The translations under genes and the position numbers were made by a program. The notes below the pieces were generated by a model. That model did no database searches. It was not told the origin of the DNA and saw nothing but the letters and a program-made list of their open reading frames with translations. This document shows positions 29,884-37,061 of a stretch of 37,125 nucleotides of DNA, one piece after another; the stretch's first letter is position 1, and each line of letters begins with the position of its first letter. Source of the DNA: Phycisphaerales bacterium (GTDB lineage Bacteria > Planctomycetota > Phycisphaerae > Phycisphaerales > UBA1924); NCBI GenBank assembly GCA_029260315.1, contig JAJDDM010000158.1, forward strand, positions 1 through 37,125, given 5' to 3'.

Positions 29884-29899
29884 ACGCCTGTTAGGCGTT
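29884..29899. repeat. inverted repeat ACGCCT-GTT-AGGCGT upstream of endolysin
   Basis: AACGCC and GGCGTT flank a five-base centre (stem 6 bp), 30 bases before the endolysin start. A near-identical element (14 of 16 bases) is at 36964-36979. It could be part of the late promoter control region or a leader hairpin. No clear -10 or -35 was assigned here. Confidence 0.4.
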
Positions 29900-29928
29900 T
29901 CCTCCCTAAACTCGCGAGGCCGCGCGCG

Positions 29929-30480
29929 GTGTATCGGATCGAATCGATCATCGACGAAATCTTGGACGCCGAGGGCGGCCTCGTCTTTACAAATAGACCC
30001 AACGACCGGGGCGGCCCGACATTCGCCGGCATCACGTTTGAGACCTTCACGGCGTGGCGACTCGCGCGCTACGGCACCGCGCCGAACATCGAAGACCTCA
30101 AGAATATGCAGGAGTCTGAGGTTCGCGAGATTTACCGAGAGCGGTACGTCATCGGGCCCAACTTTGACGACATCGAAGATCATCTTCTGCGCCACAACGT
30201 GATCGACGCCGGTGTACTCCACGGTCAAGGTTGGGCAGCCCGGCGCATTCAAGAAGTGGCCGCCGTGAAGGCGGACGGCATTATCGGCCCGATCAGTCTG
30301 AAAGCCATTAATCGCCGCGCACTTTCTCCTGCGATGAACCTTCTCTTTGTCCGGCGCCGGGTCGAGAAGATCGTGCGCATCGTCAAGGCCGACACAACGC
30401 AACTGGCTAACCTCGCCGGCTGGTCAAACCGCGCGCTCCGGTTCCTGCTCAACGAAGCCGAGCTTCTGGACGCGCTGTAG
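29929..30480 (+). CDS. endolysin, glycoside hydrolase family 108 (N-acetylmuramidase)
   Basis: The 183-residue protein begins ESIIDEILDAEGGLVFTNRPNDRGGPTFAGITFETFTAWR. 'E-G-G-x-V-x-x-x-x-D-x-G-G-x-T-x-x-G-I-T' is the GH108 signature, with Glu15 as the likely catalytic acid. The C-terminal half (WAARRIQEVAAVKADGIIGPISLKAINRR, GWSNRALRFL) is the peptidoglycan-binding part. It cuts the glycan backbone at lysis. The start is a GTG with GAGG ten bases upstream. No signal peptide is present, so it needs a holin for export, and the next gene is a candidate. Confidence 0.92.
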   Translation: MYRIESIIDEILDAEGGLVFTNRPNDRGGPTFAGITFETFTAWRLARYGTAPNIEDLKNMQESEVREIYRERYVIGPNFDDIEDHLLRHNVIDAGVLHGQGWAARRIQEVAAVKADGIIGPISLKAINRRALSPAMNLLFVRRRVEKIVRIVKADTTQLANLAGWSNRALRFLLNEAELLDAL

Positions 30481-30493
30481 GAAGGAGTCACCC

Positions 30494-31051
30494 ATGCAAG
30501 AGACAAAAGCCTTCTGGAAATCGCGCGGTTTCTGGGGCCCCGTCATCGCCCTTGTCGCCTTCCTGTCGCAGCAGATGGGCGCCGGCGAGATCGATCCGAA
30601 CGGTGTGGTCGATATCATCCTCTATGGATTCGAGGTCATCGGTATTGTGCTGGCTTGGATCGGCCGCATGCGCGCCAACGCGCGTCTTGGCTTGCGCGAC
30701 ATGAGGGCTACACCCCAGCGGCCTTCCGTTGAGGGCGGTGCTCGACTCCAAACTGCGTGGTTCGGAACTCTCACCGCGATTACCCTTGCGCTATTCGCCG
30801 TTGGCTGCACGCCGCAGCTCACGGCCGCGATCGGCCAAGGCATAGAGGCCGCGCGTCAGGCCAAGGACACCGAAGCCGAAGCGTTAAAGGCCGCAGTCTG
30901 CACAACCTCGATCGGCGCGTATCACCGGGTTAATAACGACCAGGAGAAGCGCGCGCTCGACGTGCTATGCGGCGGCGATTACGAGCGGCCGGTCACAGCG
31001 GATGATGTGCGCGCGATCCGAGACCTCGGCGCCCTGTTTGGTGGCTCGTAG
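30494..31051 (+). CDS. holin-like membrane protein joined to a lipobox-containing C-terminal part
   Basis: The ATG at 30494 follows AAGGAG. Residues 9-60 have two hydrophobic spans (GFWGPVIALVAFL, then VDIILYGFEVIGIVLAWIG) ending with GRMRANARLG, the pattern of small phage holins. Near residue 88 a third hydrophobic span ends in AVGC, a lipobox-like site (WFGTLTAITLALFAVGCTPQ). The end (AVCTTSIGAYHRVNNDQEKRALDVLCGGDY) is a small soluble domain. The layout suggests a holin fused to a spanin-like lipoprotein; an internal ATG (Met69) could make the lipoprotein separately. It follows the endolysin gene as expected of a lysis cassette. Confidence 0.72.
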   Translation: MQETKAFWKSRGFWGPVIALVAFLSQQMGAGEIDPNGVVDIILYGFEVIGIVLAWIGRMRANARLGLRDMRATPQRPSVEGGARLQTAWFGTLTAITLALFAVGCTPQLTAAIGQGIEAARQAKDTEAEALKAAVCTTSIGAYHRVNNDQEKRALDVLCGGDYERPVTADDVRAIRDLGALFGGS

Positions 31052-31062
31052 GGCATCGCTGC

Positions 31063-31419
31063 ATGGATATCGACGCCTGGCGCTTGGGGGCCGACTTCGC
31101 TGCAATCGCCCTAGCCCTAGCCTCTATGGCCTATGCGCATTGGCGTACCCAAGCGCGCGCCACTCAGAAGGACATCGAGGACTTGGAGCGGGATGTGCGG
31201 GACTTGGACGGACGGTTGACGCGCGCGCAAGCGCGGCTCGACGAGACGCCGACATCTAAAGCCTTACACGAGGTCGCGCTCTCCATTTCGGACTTCGGCG
31301 GCGATCTGCGCGCCATCTCGGAGCGCCTAAAGGGCCTTGGGGCGATTGTCGAGCGGCTGGAGAAAGTAACCAACCGTCAGGAAGACTGGATTCGCCTGGA
31401 GAGCAGGAACGGACGATGA
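31063..31419 (+). CDS. DUF2730 family phage protein (Mu gp25-like)
   Basis: The 118-residue protein has an N-terminal membrane segment (FAAIALALASMAYAHW) followed by a long coiled coil (DIEDLERDVRDLDGRLTRAQARLDETP, then ERLKGLGAIVERLEKVTNRQEDW). Mu gp25-type proteins (DUF2730) have exactly this membrane-plus-coil shape, placed between lysis and gp26 genes. It may act in lysis or early head steps. Overlaps the next start (ATGA). Confidence 0.85.
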   Translation: MDIDAWRLGADFAAIALALASMAYAHWRTQARATQKDIEDLERDVRDLDGRLTRAQARLDETPTSKALHEVALSISDFGGDLRAISERLKGLGAIVERLEKVTNRQEDWIRLESRNGR

Positions 31420-31718
31420 GTGACGACGATATCTATCCCGGCCCGGAGCGGCGCCTGGCTATCCTGCGTCTCATCCGGGATGGCGGCGGCCGCGCGAACG
31501 AACGCTCGCTCTACACCGCCGTGATCGAGATCGGCTACCCCTTGACTACCCGCGACGACATCAGCGCCGACCTCGACCTGCTCTCGCGTCGCTCATGCGT
31601 GGTCAACGAGATGTTTCGCGGCCAGTTTGCGGTCGCCGCGCTGACCCGGATCGGCCGGAACGTCGCCGACGGCAAGGCCGCCGTCGTCGGCGTCAAGAAG
31701 GGCGAGCTGGACGCTTAG
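31416..31718 (+). CDS. Mu gp26-like protein
   Basis: The 100-residue protein reads RLAILRLIRDGGGRANERSLYTAVIEIGYPLTTRDDISADLDLLSRRSCVVNEMFRGQFAVAALTRIGRNVADG, a winged-helix fold of the Mu gp26 / ArsR-like phage family ('R-L-x-I-L-x-x-L ... L-x-x-x-L-x-x-x-G ... T-R-D-x-V/I-x-x-D-L-x-x-L ... A-x-L-T-x-x-G-x-D-V-A'). It lies before the small terminase as usual and may help packaging or regulate late genes. Confidence 0.88.
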   Translation: MSDDDIYPGPERRLAILRLIRDGGGRANERSLYTAVIEIGYPLTTRDDISADLDLLSRRSCVVNEMFRGQFAVAALTRIGRNVADGKAAVVGVKKGELDA

Positions 31719-31723
31719 CCCGG

Positions 31724-32299
31724 ATGCCGCGCAAGTCCTCCATCAAGTCCCTGCCGTCGGAGATACTGACTGAGGTCAACCACCTGCTTGGCGATGACCT
31801 TGCGACGCTGGACGAGATCGTCGCGCAGCTTCAGGGCATGGGCCACGAGCGCTCACGCTCGGCTCTTGGCCGCCACAAGCAGCAACTCGATAAGGTTGCT
31901 TCAAAGCTGCGCCGCTCGCGCGAGATGGCCAACGCGCTGGTCAAGGAGATCGGGCCAGATGCGGCCGAGGGGAAGACCGGACGCATGCTGGTCGAAATCC
32001 TCCAATCGCTCGCCTTCGACTTCCTCATGAAGCGCGCCGGCGACGACGGCGGCGACGAACAGGAGGATATGGTCGCCCTGGACTTCGCGCGCATAGGCAA
32101 GGCGCTAAAAGACATGGCCTCGGCCCAGAAGATCGACGTGGACCGCGAACTCAAAATCCGCCAGGAGACGGCGAAGAAGGCCTCGGAGACGGCCGAAAAA
32201 GCGGTCAAGGAAGTTGGCCGCAAGCACGGTTTCAAGTTGCCCAAGGAGGCGCTGACCGCGATCCGCGAGCAGGTCTACGGGATCGTCGATCAGCCATGA
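31724..32299 (+). CDS. DUF3486 protein, Mu gp27-like (probable small terminase)
   Basis: The 191-residue protein reads RKSSIKSLPSEILTEVNHLLGDDLATLDEIVAQLQGMGHERSRSALGRHKQQ. 'S-x-I-x-x-L-P-x-x-I-x-x-x-L-x-x-x-L-x-x-x-x-x-x-x-x-x-I-x-x-x-L-x-x-x-G-x-x-x-S-x-S-A-L-x-R-H' is the DUF3486 signature. It lies directly before the large terminase and overlaps it by four bases, which supports a small-terminase role in recognising phage DNA ends. Confidence 0.92.
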   Translation: MPRKSSIKSLPSEILTEVNHLLGDDLATLDEIVAQLQGMGHERSRSALGRHKQQLDKVASKLRRSREMANALVKEIGPDAAEGKTGRMLVEILQSLAFDFLMKRAGDDGGDEQEDMVALDFARIGKALKDMASAQKIDVDRELKIRQETAKKASETAEKAVKEVGRKHGFKLPKEALTAIREQVYGIVDQP

Positions 32300-33690
32300 A
32301 CGCGCCAGCCGCGATTCCGCTTTACGGTTACCAAAGGCGCTGGATCATGGACCGTGCCCGCTTCAAGATCGGCATGATGGCGCGTCAGATCGGCAAGACC
32401 TTCACCACGACCCTGGAGATTGTCGACGACGTCTACGAGGCGATGACCGAGGGGCGGCGGGTGCGCTGGGTTATTCTCTCGCGCGGCGAACGCCAGGCCG
32501 AGGAAGCCATGCGCGAAGGCGTGACGCTGCACGCCAAGGCCCACGGCATGGCCGCGAATGTTCTGGAAGATCAATTCCGCACCGGCGACGGCAACGCCTA
32601 TCGGCAACTCTCTGTGGAGTTTCCCGGCGGTTCCCGAGTGCTGGCCTTGCCGGCCAACCCGGATACCGCGCGCGGTTTCTCGGCCAACGTCTTCCTAGAC
32701 GAGTTCGCGATCCATAGGGATAGCCGTGAGATTTGGTCGGCGCTTTTCCCCGTGATCTCCGCCGGCTGGAAGTTGCGGGTGACCTCGACCCCGAAGGGTA
32801 AGGGCAACAAATTCTATGAGTTGATGACCGGCAAGGATGCGCAGTGGTCGCGGCACGAGGTGGACATCTATCGTGCGGTCCGCGAGGGCCTGCCGCGCGA
32901 CATCGACCAGTTGCGCGATGGTCTGGCCGATCCCGATGCTTGGGCCCAGGAGTACGAGTGCCAGTGGCTCGACGAGGCATCGGCCTGGTTGAGCTACGAT
33001 CAGATTTGCGCCGTCGAGAATCCCGACGCCGGCAAGCCCGGCCACTATCAGGGCGGCCCGTGCTTCATCGGCAACGACATCGCCGCGCGCAACGACCTCT
33101 GGGTCGCGTGGGTCTGGGAGCTGGTCGGCGACATCCTATGGTGCCGCGAGATTCGCGTGTTGAGGCGGGCGAGCTTCGCCGAACACGACGCGACCATGGA
33201 AGAGCTTTTCCAGCGCTACAAGGTTGTCGGCCTCGACATGGATCAGACGGGCATGGGCGAGAAGCCGGTCGAGGACATGAAGCGGCGCTATGGAAATGTG
33301 CGCGTGCAAGGTGTCCTTTTCACCGGCCCCAGCAAGCTCATTTTGGCGACCGCCGGCAAGCAGGCCTTCGAGGACCGTAAGGTCCGCATCCCGGAAGGCG
33401 ATCCGGCGCTGCGCGCGGACCTCCATAGTCTGCAGAAAATCGAGACCGCCTTCGGCGCGCCAAGGTTCATCGCGGAGAAGGAAGGCGGCAGCCACGCCGA
33501 CCGCACTTGGGCTGGGTTCTTGGGCATAAGCCGGGCCATCGGCGGCGCGCCCTCCTACGGCTACGAGTCGGCCAACCCCGCGCGATCAGGTTTCGACGGT
33601 CAACCCACGGACGACGACAGCCCGCTGGCGCGCCGCCGGCGCGAACAGGCCGGGGCGGACAGACCATCGCAAATTAGGGGGGCCTGGTAA
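32296..33690 (+). CDS. terminase large subunit, Mu gp28
   Basis: The 464-residue protein has a Walker A-like MMARQIGKT (27-35), Walker B VFLDEFA (132-138) and coupling motif TSTPKG (163-168). The nuclease half has GNDIAARND (Asp261), GLDMDQTGMGE (Asp314/Asp316) and a later HADRTWA. The 'D-x-A-x-x-x-D ... D-x-T-G-x-G-x-x-x-x-E' order matches Mu gp28-type terminases. It packages phage DNA by headful from the left end in Mu. It is followed with a one-base overlap by the portal gene. Confidence 0.95.
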   Translation: MNAPAAIPLYGYQRRWIMDRARFKIGMMARQIGKTFTTTLEIVDDVYEAMTEGRRVRWVILSRGERQAEEAMREGVTLHAKAHGMAANVLEDQFRTGDGNAYRQLSVEFPGGSRVLALPANPDTARGFSANVFLDEFAIHRDSREIWSALFPVISAGWKLRVTSTPKGKGNKFYELMTGKDAQWSRHEVDIYRAVREGLPRDIDQLRDGLADPDAWAQEYECQWLDEASAWLSYDQICAVENPDAGKPGHYQGGPCFIGNDIAARNDLWVAWVWELVGDILWCREIRVLRRASFAEHDATMEELFQRYKVVGLDMDQTGMGEKPVEDMKRRYGNVRVQGVLFTGPSKLILATAGKQAFEDRKVRIPEGDPALRADLHSLQKIETAFGAPRFIAEKEGGSHADRTWAGFLGISRAIGGAPSYGYESANPARSGFDGQPTDDDSPLARRRREQAGADRPSQIRGAW

Positions 33691-35333
33691 TGCCACCGGA
33701 ACTCGTCGACCAATTAGGGCGGCCCTTTCGCCGCCAGGACCTGACCCGAGAGATCGCGGGGCCGACCGTCACGGGCGTGCGACAAGTCCTGGGCGGGCAC
33801 CCGGAACAGGGCCTGACCCCTGGGCGCTTGGCGGCGATTCTTCGCGAGGCCGAGGACGGCGACGCGATCCGCTACCTGGAGCTGGCCGAGGCCATGGAGG
33901 AGAAAGACCCTCACTACCGCTCGGTCCTGGGCACGCGGAAAACCCAAGTCTCCCAGCTTGACATCACGGTGGAGCCAGCCTCCGACGCGGCGGAAGACGT
34001 GGCCGATGCCGTCTTGGTCGAAGAATTCGTGAAGCGCGACGAGCTTCAAGACGAGCTATGCGACACGCTGGATGCGATCGGCAAGGGGTTCTCGGTCACC
34101 GAGATCATCTGGGAAACGAGCGAGCGGCAATGGATGCCGACGCGCCTGGAGTGGCGCTTCCCGCAGTGGTTCGAGTTCGACCGTAACGACGGCCGCACGT
34201 TGCTGCTTAAGACCGACGAGGGCGGGCGCGAGCCGCTGGCGCCGTTCAAATTCATCCAGCATTTCCACAAGTCGAAATCCGGCCTGCCGATTCGCGGTGG
34301 CCTGGCGCGTGTGGCGGCCTGGGGCTACCTCTTCAAGAACTACGACATCAAGGACTGGGTCAGCTTCGCCGAGACTTATGGGCAGCCGCTGCGCGTGGGC
34401 AAATATCATTCCGGCGCCACCCCCGACGAGAAGAGCATCTTGCTAAGCGCCGTGCGCAACCTGGGCGCCGACGCCGCCGCGATCGTGCCCGAGGGCATGG
34501 TGATCGAGTTCGTGGAGGCTAAGATAAGCGGCAGCATGGATCTCTTCGAGAAGTTGGCCAATTACCTCGACACTCAGGTCTCCAAGGCGGTGCTCGGCCA
34601 GACCACGACGACGGACGCCATCTCCGGCGGGCACGCGGTGTCGAAGGAACACAACGAGGTCCGCGCCGAAATCGAGCGCTCGGATTCGCGCCAGCTCATG
34701 GCCAGCTTGAACCGCGACCTGGTGCGGCCGCTGGTCACGTTGAACCGGGGTCCGCGCCGCGCCTACCCGCGCATCGTCATCGGCCGGCCCGAGCAGGTGA
34801 ACGTGGGTGAGCTAGCTAGCGCATTGAAAGATTTGGTTCCGGTCGGCCTCAAAGTCAGCCAATCGGAGGTCCGCCGTAAGATCGGCATGGAGGAGCCCGA
34901 CGACGAATCGGACATCTTGGGCGCACTGCCGGCGCCGAAGCCGGGGGACACAAACACAGCCAAACAAGCGCGGGGCAATCCAAGCCCCGAGGACCCCGAG
35001 GGCGAAGAAGAGGACGAAGACAGTGAGGACGCTGCCTCGGCGCACCGCTGCCCCGGCTGCGGCGTCGCGGTCGCGCGCCACGAAGGCAGGCCCCCGCGCG
35101 ACGTGGCCGACGACTTGTCGGACCGCGCCGAGGAGGAACTGGCCGTTGTCAACGACGCTTTGATCGACCGCTTGCGCGAGATCGTGGCCGGAGCTGCAAG
35201 TCTCGAGGAAGTCGCTGGAAGTTTACTCAATGACTTCCCGGACATCGGCGCCGAGGATTTGGCCGATGCGCTGCGCAGCGCCCTGGTCGTTGCCGAGCTA
35301 TCAGGGCGTAGCGATATCGCCGACCAGACTTAG
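33690..35333 (+). CDS. portal protein, Mu gp29 (DUF935)
   Basis: The 547-residue protein matches the DUF935/Mu gp29 portal: LTPGRLAAILREAEDGDAIRYLELAEAMEEKDPHYRSVLGTRKTQV, then GKGFSVTEIIWETSERQWMPTRLEWRFPQWF and RGGLARVAAWGYLFKNYDIKDWVSFAETYGQPLRVGKY. The C-terminal extension (after about 420) has a proline/acidic linker, a CPGC motif with later His (HRCPGCGVAVARHEG), and helices ending ALRSALVVAELSGRSDIA. The short cysteine motif within the extension is unusual for a portal. The start codon overlaps the terminase stop (TAATG). Confidence 0.95.
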   Translation: MPPELVDQLGRPFRRQDLTREIAGPTVTGVRQVLGGHPEQGLTPGRLAAILREAEDGDAIRYLELAEAMEEKDPHYRSVLGTRKTQVSQLDITVEPASDAAEDVADAVLVEEFVKRDELQDELCDTLDAIGKGFSVTEIIWETSERQWMPTRLEWRFPQWFEFDRNDGRTLLLKTDEGGREPLAPFKFIQHFHKSKSGLPIRGGLARVAAWGYLFKNYDIKDWVSFAETYGQPLRVGKYHSGATPDEKSILLSAVRNLGADAAAIVPEGMVIEFVEAKISGSMDLFEKLANYLDTQVSKAVLGQTTTTDAISGGHAVSKEHNEVRAEIERSDSRQLMASLNRDLVRPLVTLNRGPRRAYPRIVIGRPEQVNVGELASALKDLVPVGLKVSQSEVRRKIGMEEPDDESDILGALPAPKPGDTNTAKQARGNPSPEDPEGEEEDEDSEDAASAHRCPGCGVAVARHEGRPPRDVADDLSDRAEEELAVVNDALIDRLREIVAGAASLEEVAGSLLNDFPDIGAEDLADALRSALVVAELSGRSDIADQT

Positions 35334-35336
35334 CCG

Positions 35337-36557
35337 ATGCCACCGCCCGAAGTCACAGGGTTGCCGTTCGACGAGGCGATCTCATTCTTTCGGCAAAAGA
35401 TCAACATCCCCACGCGCGCCTGGACCGACCTCTGGGAGGGCATGCATTCGCGCGCCTTCGTTGTCGCCGGCGCGATGAAGGAGGAATTGATCGCGGACCT
35501 GCGCGGCGCCGTCGACAAGGCCCTGGCCGAAGGCACAACCCTTGCGGCGTTCCGCAAGGACTTCGACCGCACCGTGGCCACGCACGGTTGGTCCTACAAG
35601 GGTGGGCGCGGCTGGCGCACTCGGGTCATCTACAACACCAACCTTCGCATGGCCTATGCCGCCGGCAAGTGGCAGCAGACGCAGCGCCTGGCCAAGACCC
35701 GGCCGTTCCTGCGCTACATCGCGGTATTGGATGCGGACACCCGCCCCAAGCACCGCGCCTGGCACGGCACGGTCCTACCCAGCGATCACGCTTGGTGGCA
35801 AAGCCACTACCCGCCGAACGGATGGAACTGCCGATGCACGGTGCAGAACCTCAACGAGCGGGATCTGAAGCGCTTCGGGTTCGAGCGATCGAAGCGGTCC
35901 CCGCCGGTCAAGAAGGTCCCGCGTGAGATCAACACGCCCAGCGGCAAGGCCACGATTCAGGTGCCCGATGGCATCGATCCCGGCTTTAATTACAACGTCG
36001 GCGAGGCCGCCTTCGGCCGGGGCGCGCAGGCGGTCAAGCTGGAGCGCCATGGTCCCTTCGAGGCATTAGAAGCGCCGGGCGCTATCTCCACCCGGCCGCC
36101 GCGCCTCGAAGCAGTATCGACACGCACCGCCTTGGGGGCACGCGCCAGGGACGAGGCCGGCCTACGGACTCGCCTGCGTGAGGCGCTTGGTAGCGACGAG
36201 GCGATCTTCGCCGATCCCCTGGGCCAGCGCGTGCAGATCGGCCAGGCCGTGGTGGATCACATGATGCAGAGCCCCGCACGCCGCGACGGACGCGAGGTGT
36301 TGTTCCCGTTCATACCGGAGTTGATAGAGGCCCCGTCGGAGATCTGGATCGGCTTCTCACGCTCGGCCACTTCGGGTCGGGTTCGCCTGCGCCGCCGCTA
36401 TGTCAAACTCCTCGCCCTCGAAAAAGATCGGGCGATTGCCATGGTGGCGGACGCGGACAGTGGTCAATGGTCGGGCCTGACCTTTTTCCGCGGCCGGCCG
36501 GACGGGCTGATCAAGCTGCGATCCGGTCACTTGATGTATCGTCGGGAGGAAGGCTGA
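35337..36557 (+). CDS. F: Mu gp30-like head morphogenesis protein with C-terminal nuclease-like domain
   Basis: Residues 1-190 match the Mu F / SPP1 gp7 minor head family: VTGLPFDEAISFFRQKINIPTRAWTDLWEGMHSRAFVVAG, then WRTRVIYNTNLRMAYAAGKW and ARPR-type TRPKHRAWHGTVLPSDHAWWQSHYPPNGWNCRCTVQ ('P-x-G-W-x-C-R-C'). Residues about 270-406 look like the phage Barnase-EndoU-Colicin-RelE (PBECR2-type) nuclease unit: LPF-like LFPFIPELIEAPSEIWIGF, RVRLRRRYVKLLALEKDRAIAMVADADSGQWSGLTFFRGRPDGLIKLRSGHLMYR. Such tails are injected or used on host RNA (inference). It is the last gene of the right arm. Confidence 0.9.
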   Translation: MPPPEVTGLPFDEAISFFRQKINIPTRAWTDLWEGMHSRAFVVAGAMKEELIADLRGAVDKALAEGTTLAAFRKDFDRTVATHGWSYKGGRGWRTRVIYNTNLRMAYAAGKWQQTQRLAKTRPFLRYIAVLDADTRPKHRAWHGTVLPSDHAWWQSHYPPNGWNCRCTVQNLNERDLKRFGFERSKRSPPVKKVPREINTPSGKATIQVPDGIDPGFNYNVGEAAFGRGAQAVKLERHGPFEALEAPGAISTRPPRLEAVSTRTALGARARDEAGLRTRLREALGSDEAIFADPLGQRVQIGQAVVDHMMQSPARRDGREVLFPFIPELIEAPSEIWIGFSRSATSGRVRLRRRYVKLLALEKDRAIAMVADADSGQWSGLTFFRGRPDGLIKLRSGHLMYRREEG

Positions 36558-36690
36558 CGGACCGCCGCTCCGGACCCGCGCCGCAAGTCCCCCGGCCATT
36601 GATGAGCAGCCCGGCCGAGGTCTGCTAGACTGAATATAGGCGCCGCCACGGCATTCGGCAACAAGGCCCGCGGCAGACAGATTTTTTCCA
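36558..36690. other. noncoding spacer after the right-arm late operon
   Basis: No credible gene is seen between the gp30 stop and the repeat array. A T-run (ATTTTTT near 36681-36687) follows GC-rich sequence (GGCCCGCGGCAGACAG) and might act as a terminator for the right late operon, although I could not build a convincing stem. Open frames on the minus strand here are short and lack recognisable features. Confidence 0.4.
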
Positions 36691-36697
36691 TAATCAC

Positions 36698-36939
36698 TTC
36701 CGAGTTAGCAGATTCTAATATTCTACCGATCTTCGAAAACGCGCGGTTTCCCGACAGTTTCCGCCCTGTTGCACAAATCGTTAACTCGGAAGTCCAGTTC
36801 CGAGTTAGCAACATCTAATGTGCCGAACTCGGAATCGGGATTTGTTACGCCGCAAGGGCTTAGCGCCTTACTTCGGGAAGTTCTATGTGGCGCGCGATCG
36901 GCCGCAGCCCCGTTTTAAGTGGCGCGCGACTTCCGAGTT
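36698..36939. repeat. five copies of TTCCGAGTT in mixed orientation, candidate transposase-binding array
   Basis: TTCCGAGTT (plus) is at 36698-36706, 36798-36806 and 36931-36939; its complement AACTCGGAA is at 36783-36791 and 36826-36834. The first and third copies extend to a 20-plus-base match (TTCCGAGTTAGCA, three variable bases, TCTAAT). The second and third form an inverted pair six bases apart. Several divergent copies in under 250 bases just outside the last phage gene look like the subterminal transposase-binding sites of Mu ends. No copy was noticed elsewhere in the window. Confidence 0.6.
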
Positions 36940-36963
36940 CCGCGCCGCGCGACGGGGTAGAGT

Positions 36964-36979
36964 ACGCCTCTAAGGCGTT
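36964..36979. repeat. inverted repeat ACGCCT-CTA-AGGCGT, relative of 29884-29899
   Basis: ACGCCTCTAAGGCGTT matches ACGCCTGTTAGGCGTT upstream of the endolysin at 14 of 16 positions, with stems intact in both. The two changes lie in the loop, so the palindrome is conserved while its centre drifts. Confidence 0.35.
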
Positions 36980-36984
36980 GTCTT

Positions 36985-37020
36985 ATCCCGATAAATCCCG
37001 CCACGTCCCGCCGAATCCCG
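36985..37020. repeat. four ATCCCG/GTCCCG units spaced exactly 10 bp
   Basis: ATCCCG at 36985, 36995 and 37015 and GTCCCG at 37005 lie in exact 10-base steps, thus on one face of the helix. The four bases between units differ (ATAA, CCAC, CCGA). This is an iteron-like pattern that could bind a cooperative protein, at the phage end or in the adjoining host DNA. Confidence 0.5.
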
Positions 37021-37041
37021 GTTTTCCCCTTGGTGCAAGGT

Positions 37042-37061
37042 TATGTGTCGTCTCACACATA
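37042..37061. repeat. dyad TATGTGT-CGTCTC-ACACATA
   Basis: A perfect 7-bp inverted repeat with a six-base centre lies 20 bases after the 10-bp repeat array. It has the size of a helix-turn-helix operator. No gene is visible between it and the window end, so its target gene, if any, lies beyond. Confidence 0.4.

Larger units (their letters stand above)
1..36940. mobile_element. Mu-like transposable prophage, left end outside the window
   Basis: The stretch carries nearly a full Mu gene set: repressor, Ner, DDE transposase, MuB-like ATPase, Gam, GemA, Mor, endolysin, terminase, portal, capsid, sheath, tube, tape measure and baseplate. The left end is not reached, because a tail fibre assembly gene is cut by the window edge. 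The right limit is set by inference at the last TTCCGAGTT repeat. True ends (TG...CA with a 5-bp target duplication in Mu) were not identified. All major structural and replication genes appear intact, so the element could be functional. Confidence 0.85.

Noticed and set aside
36527-36814. Minus-strand frame across the right-end repeats
   Set aside because: No homology feature, and it spans the repeat array and the gp30 gene end.
36985-37020. CRISPR array
   Set aside because: Units are only 6 bases with 4-base gaps, far too short for repeats and spacers.
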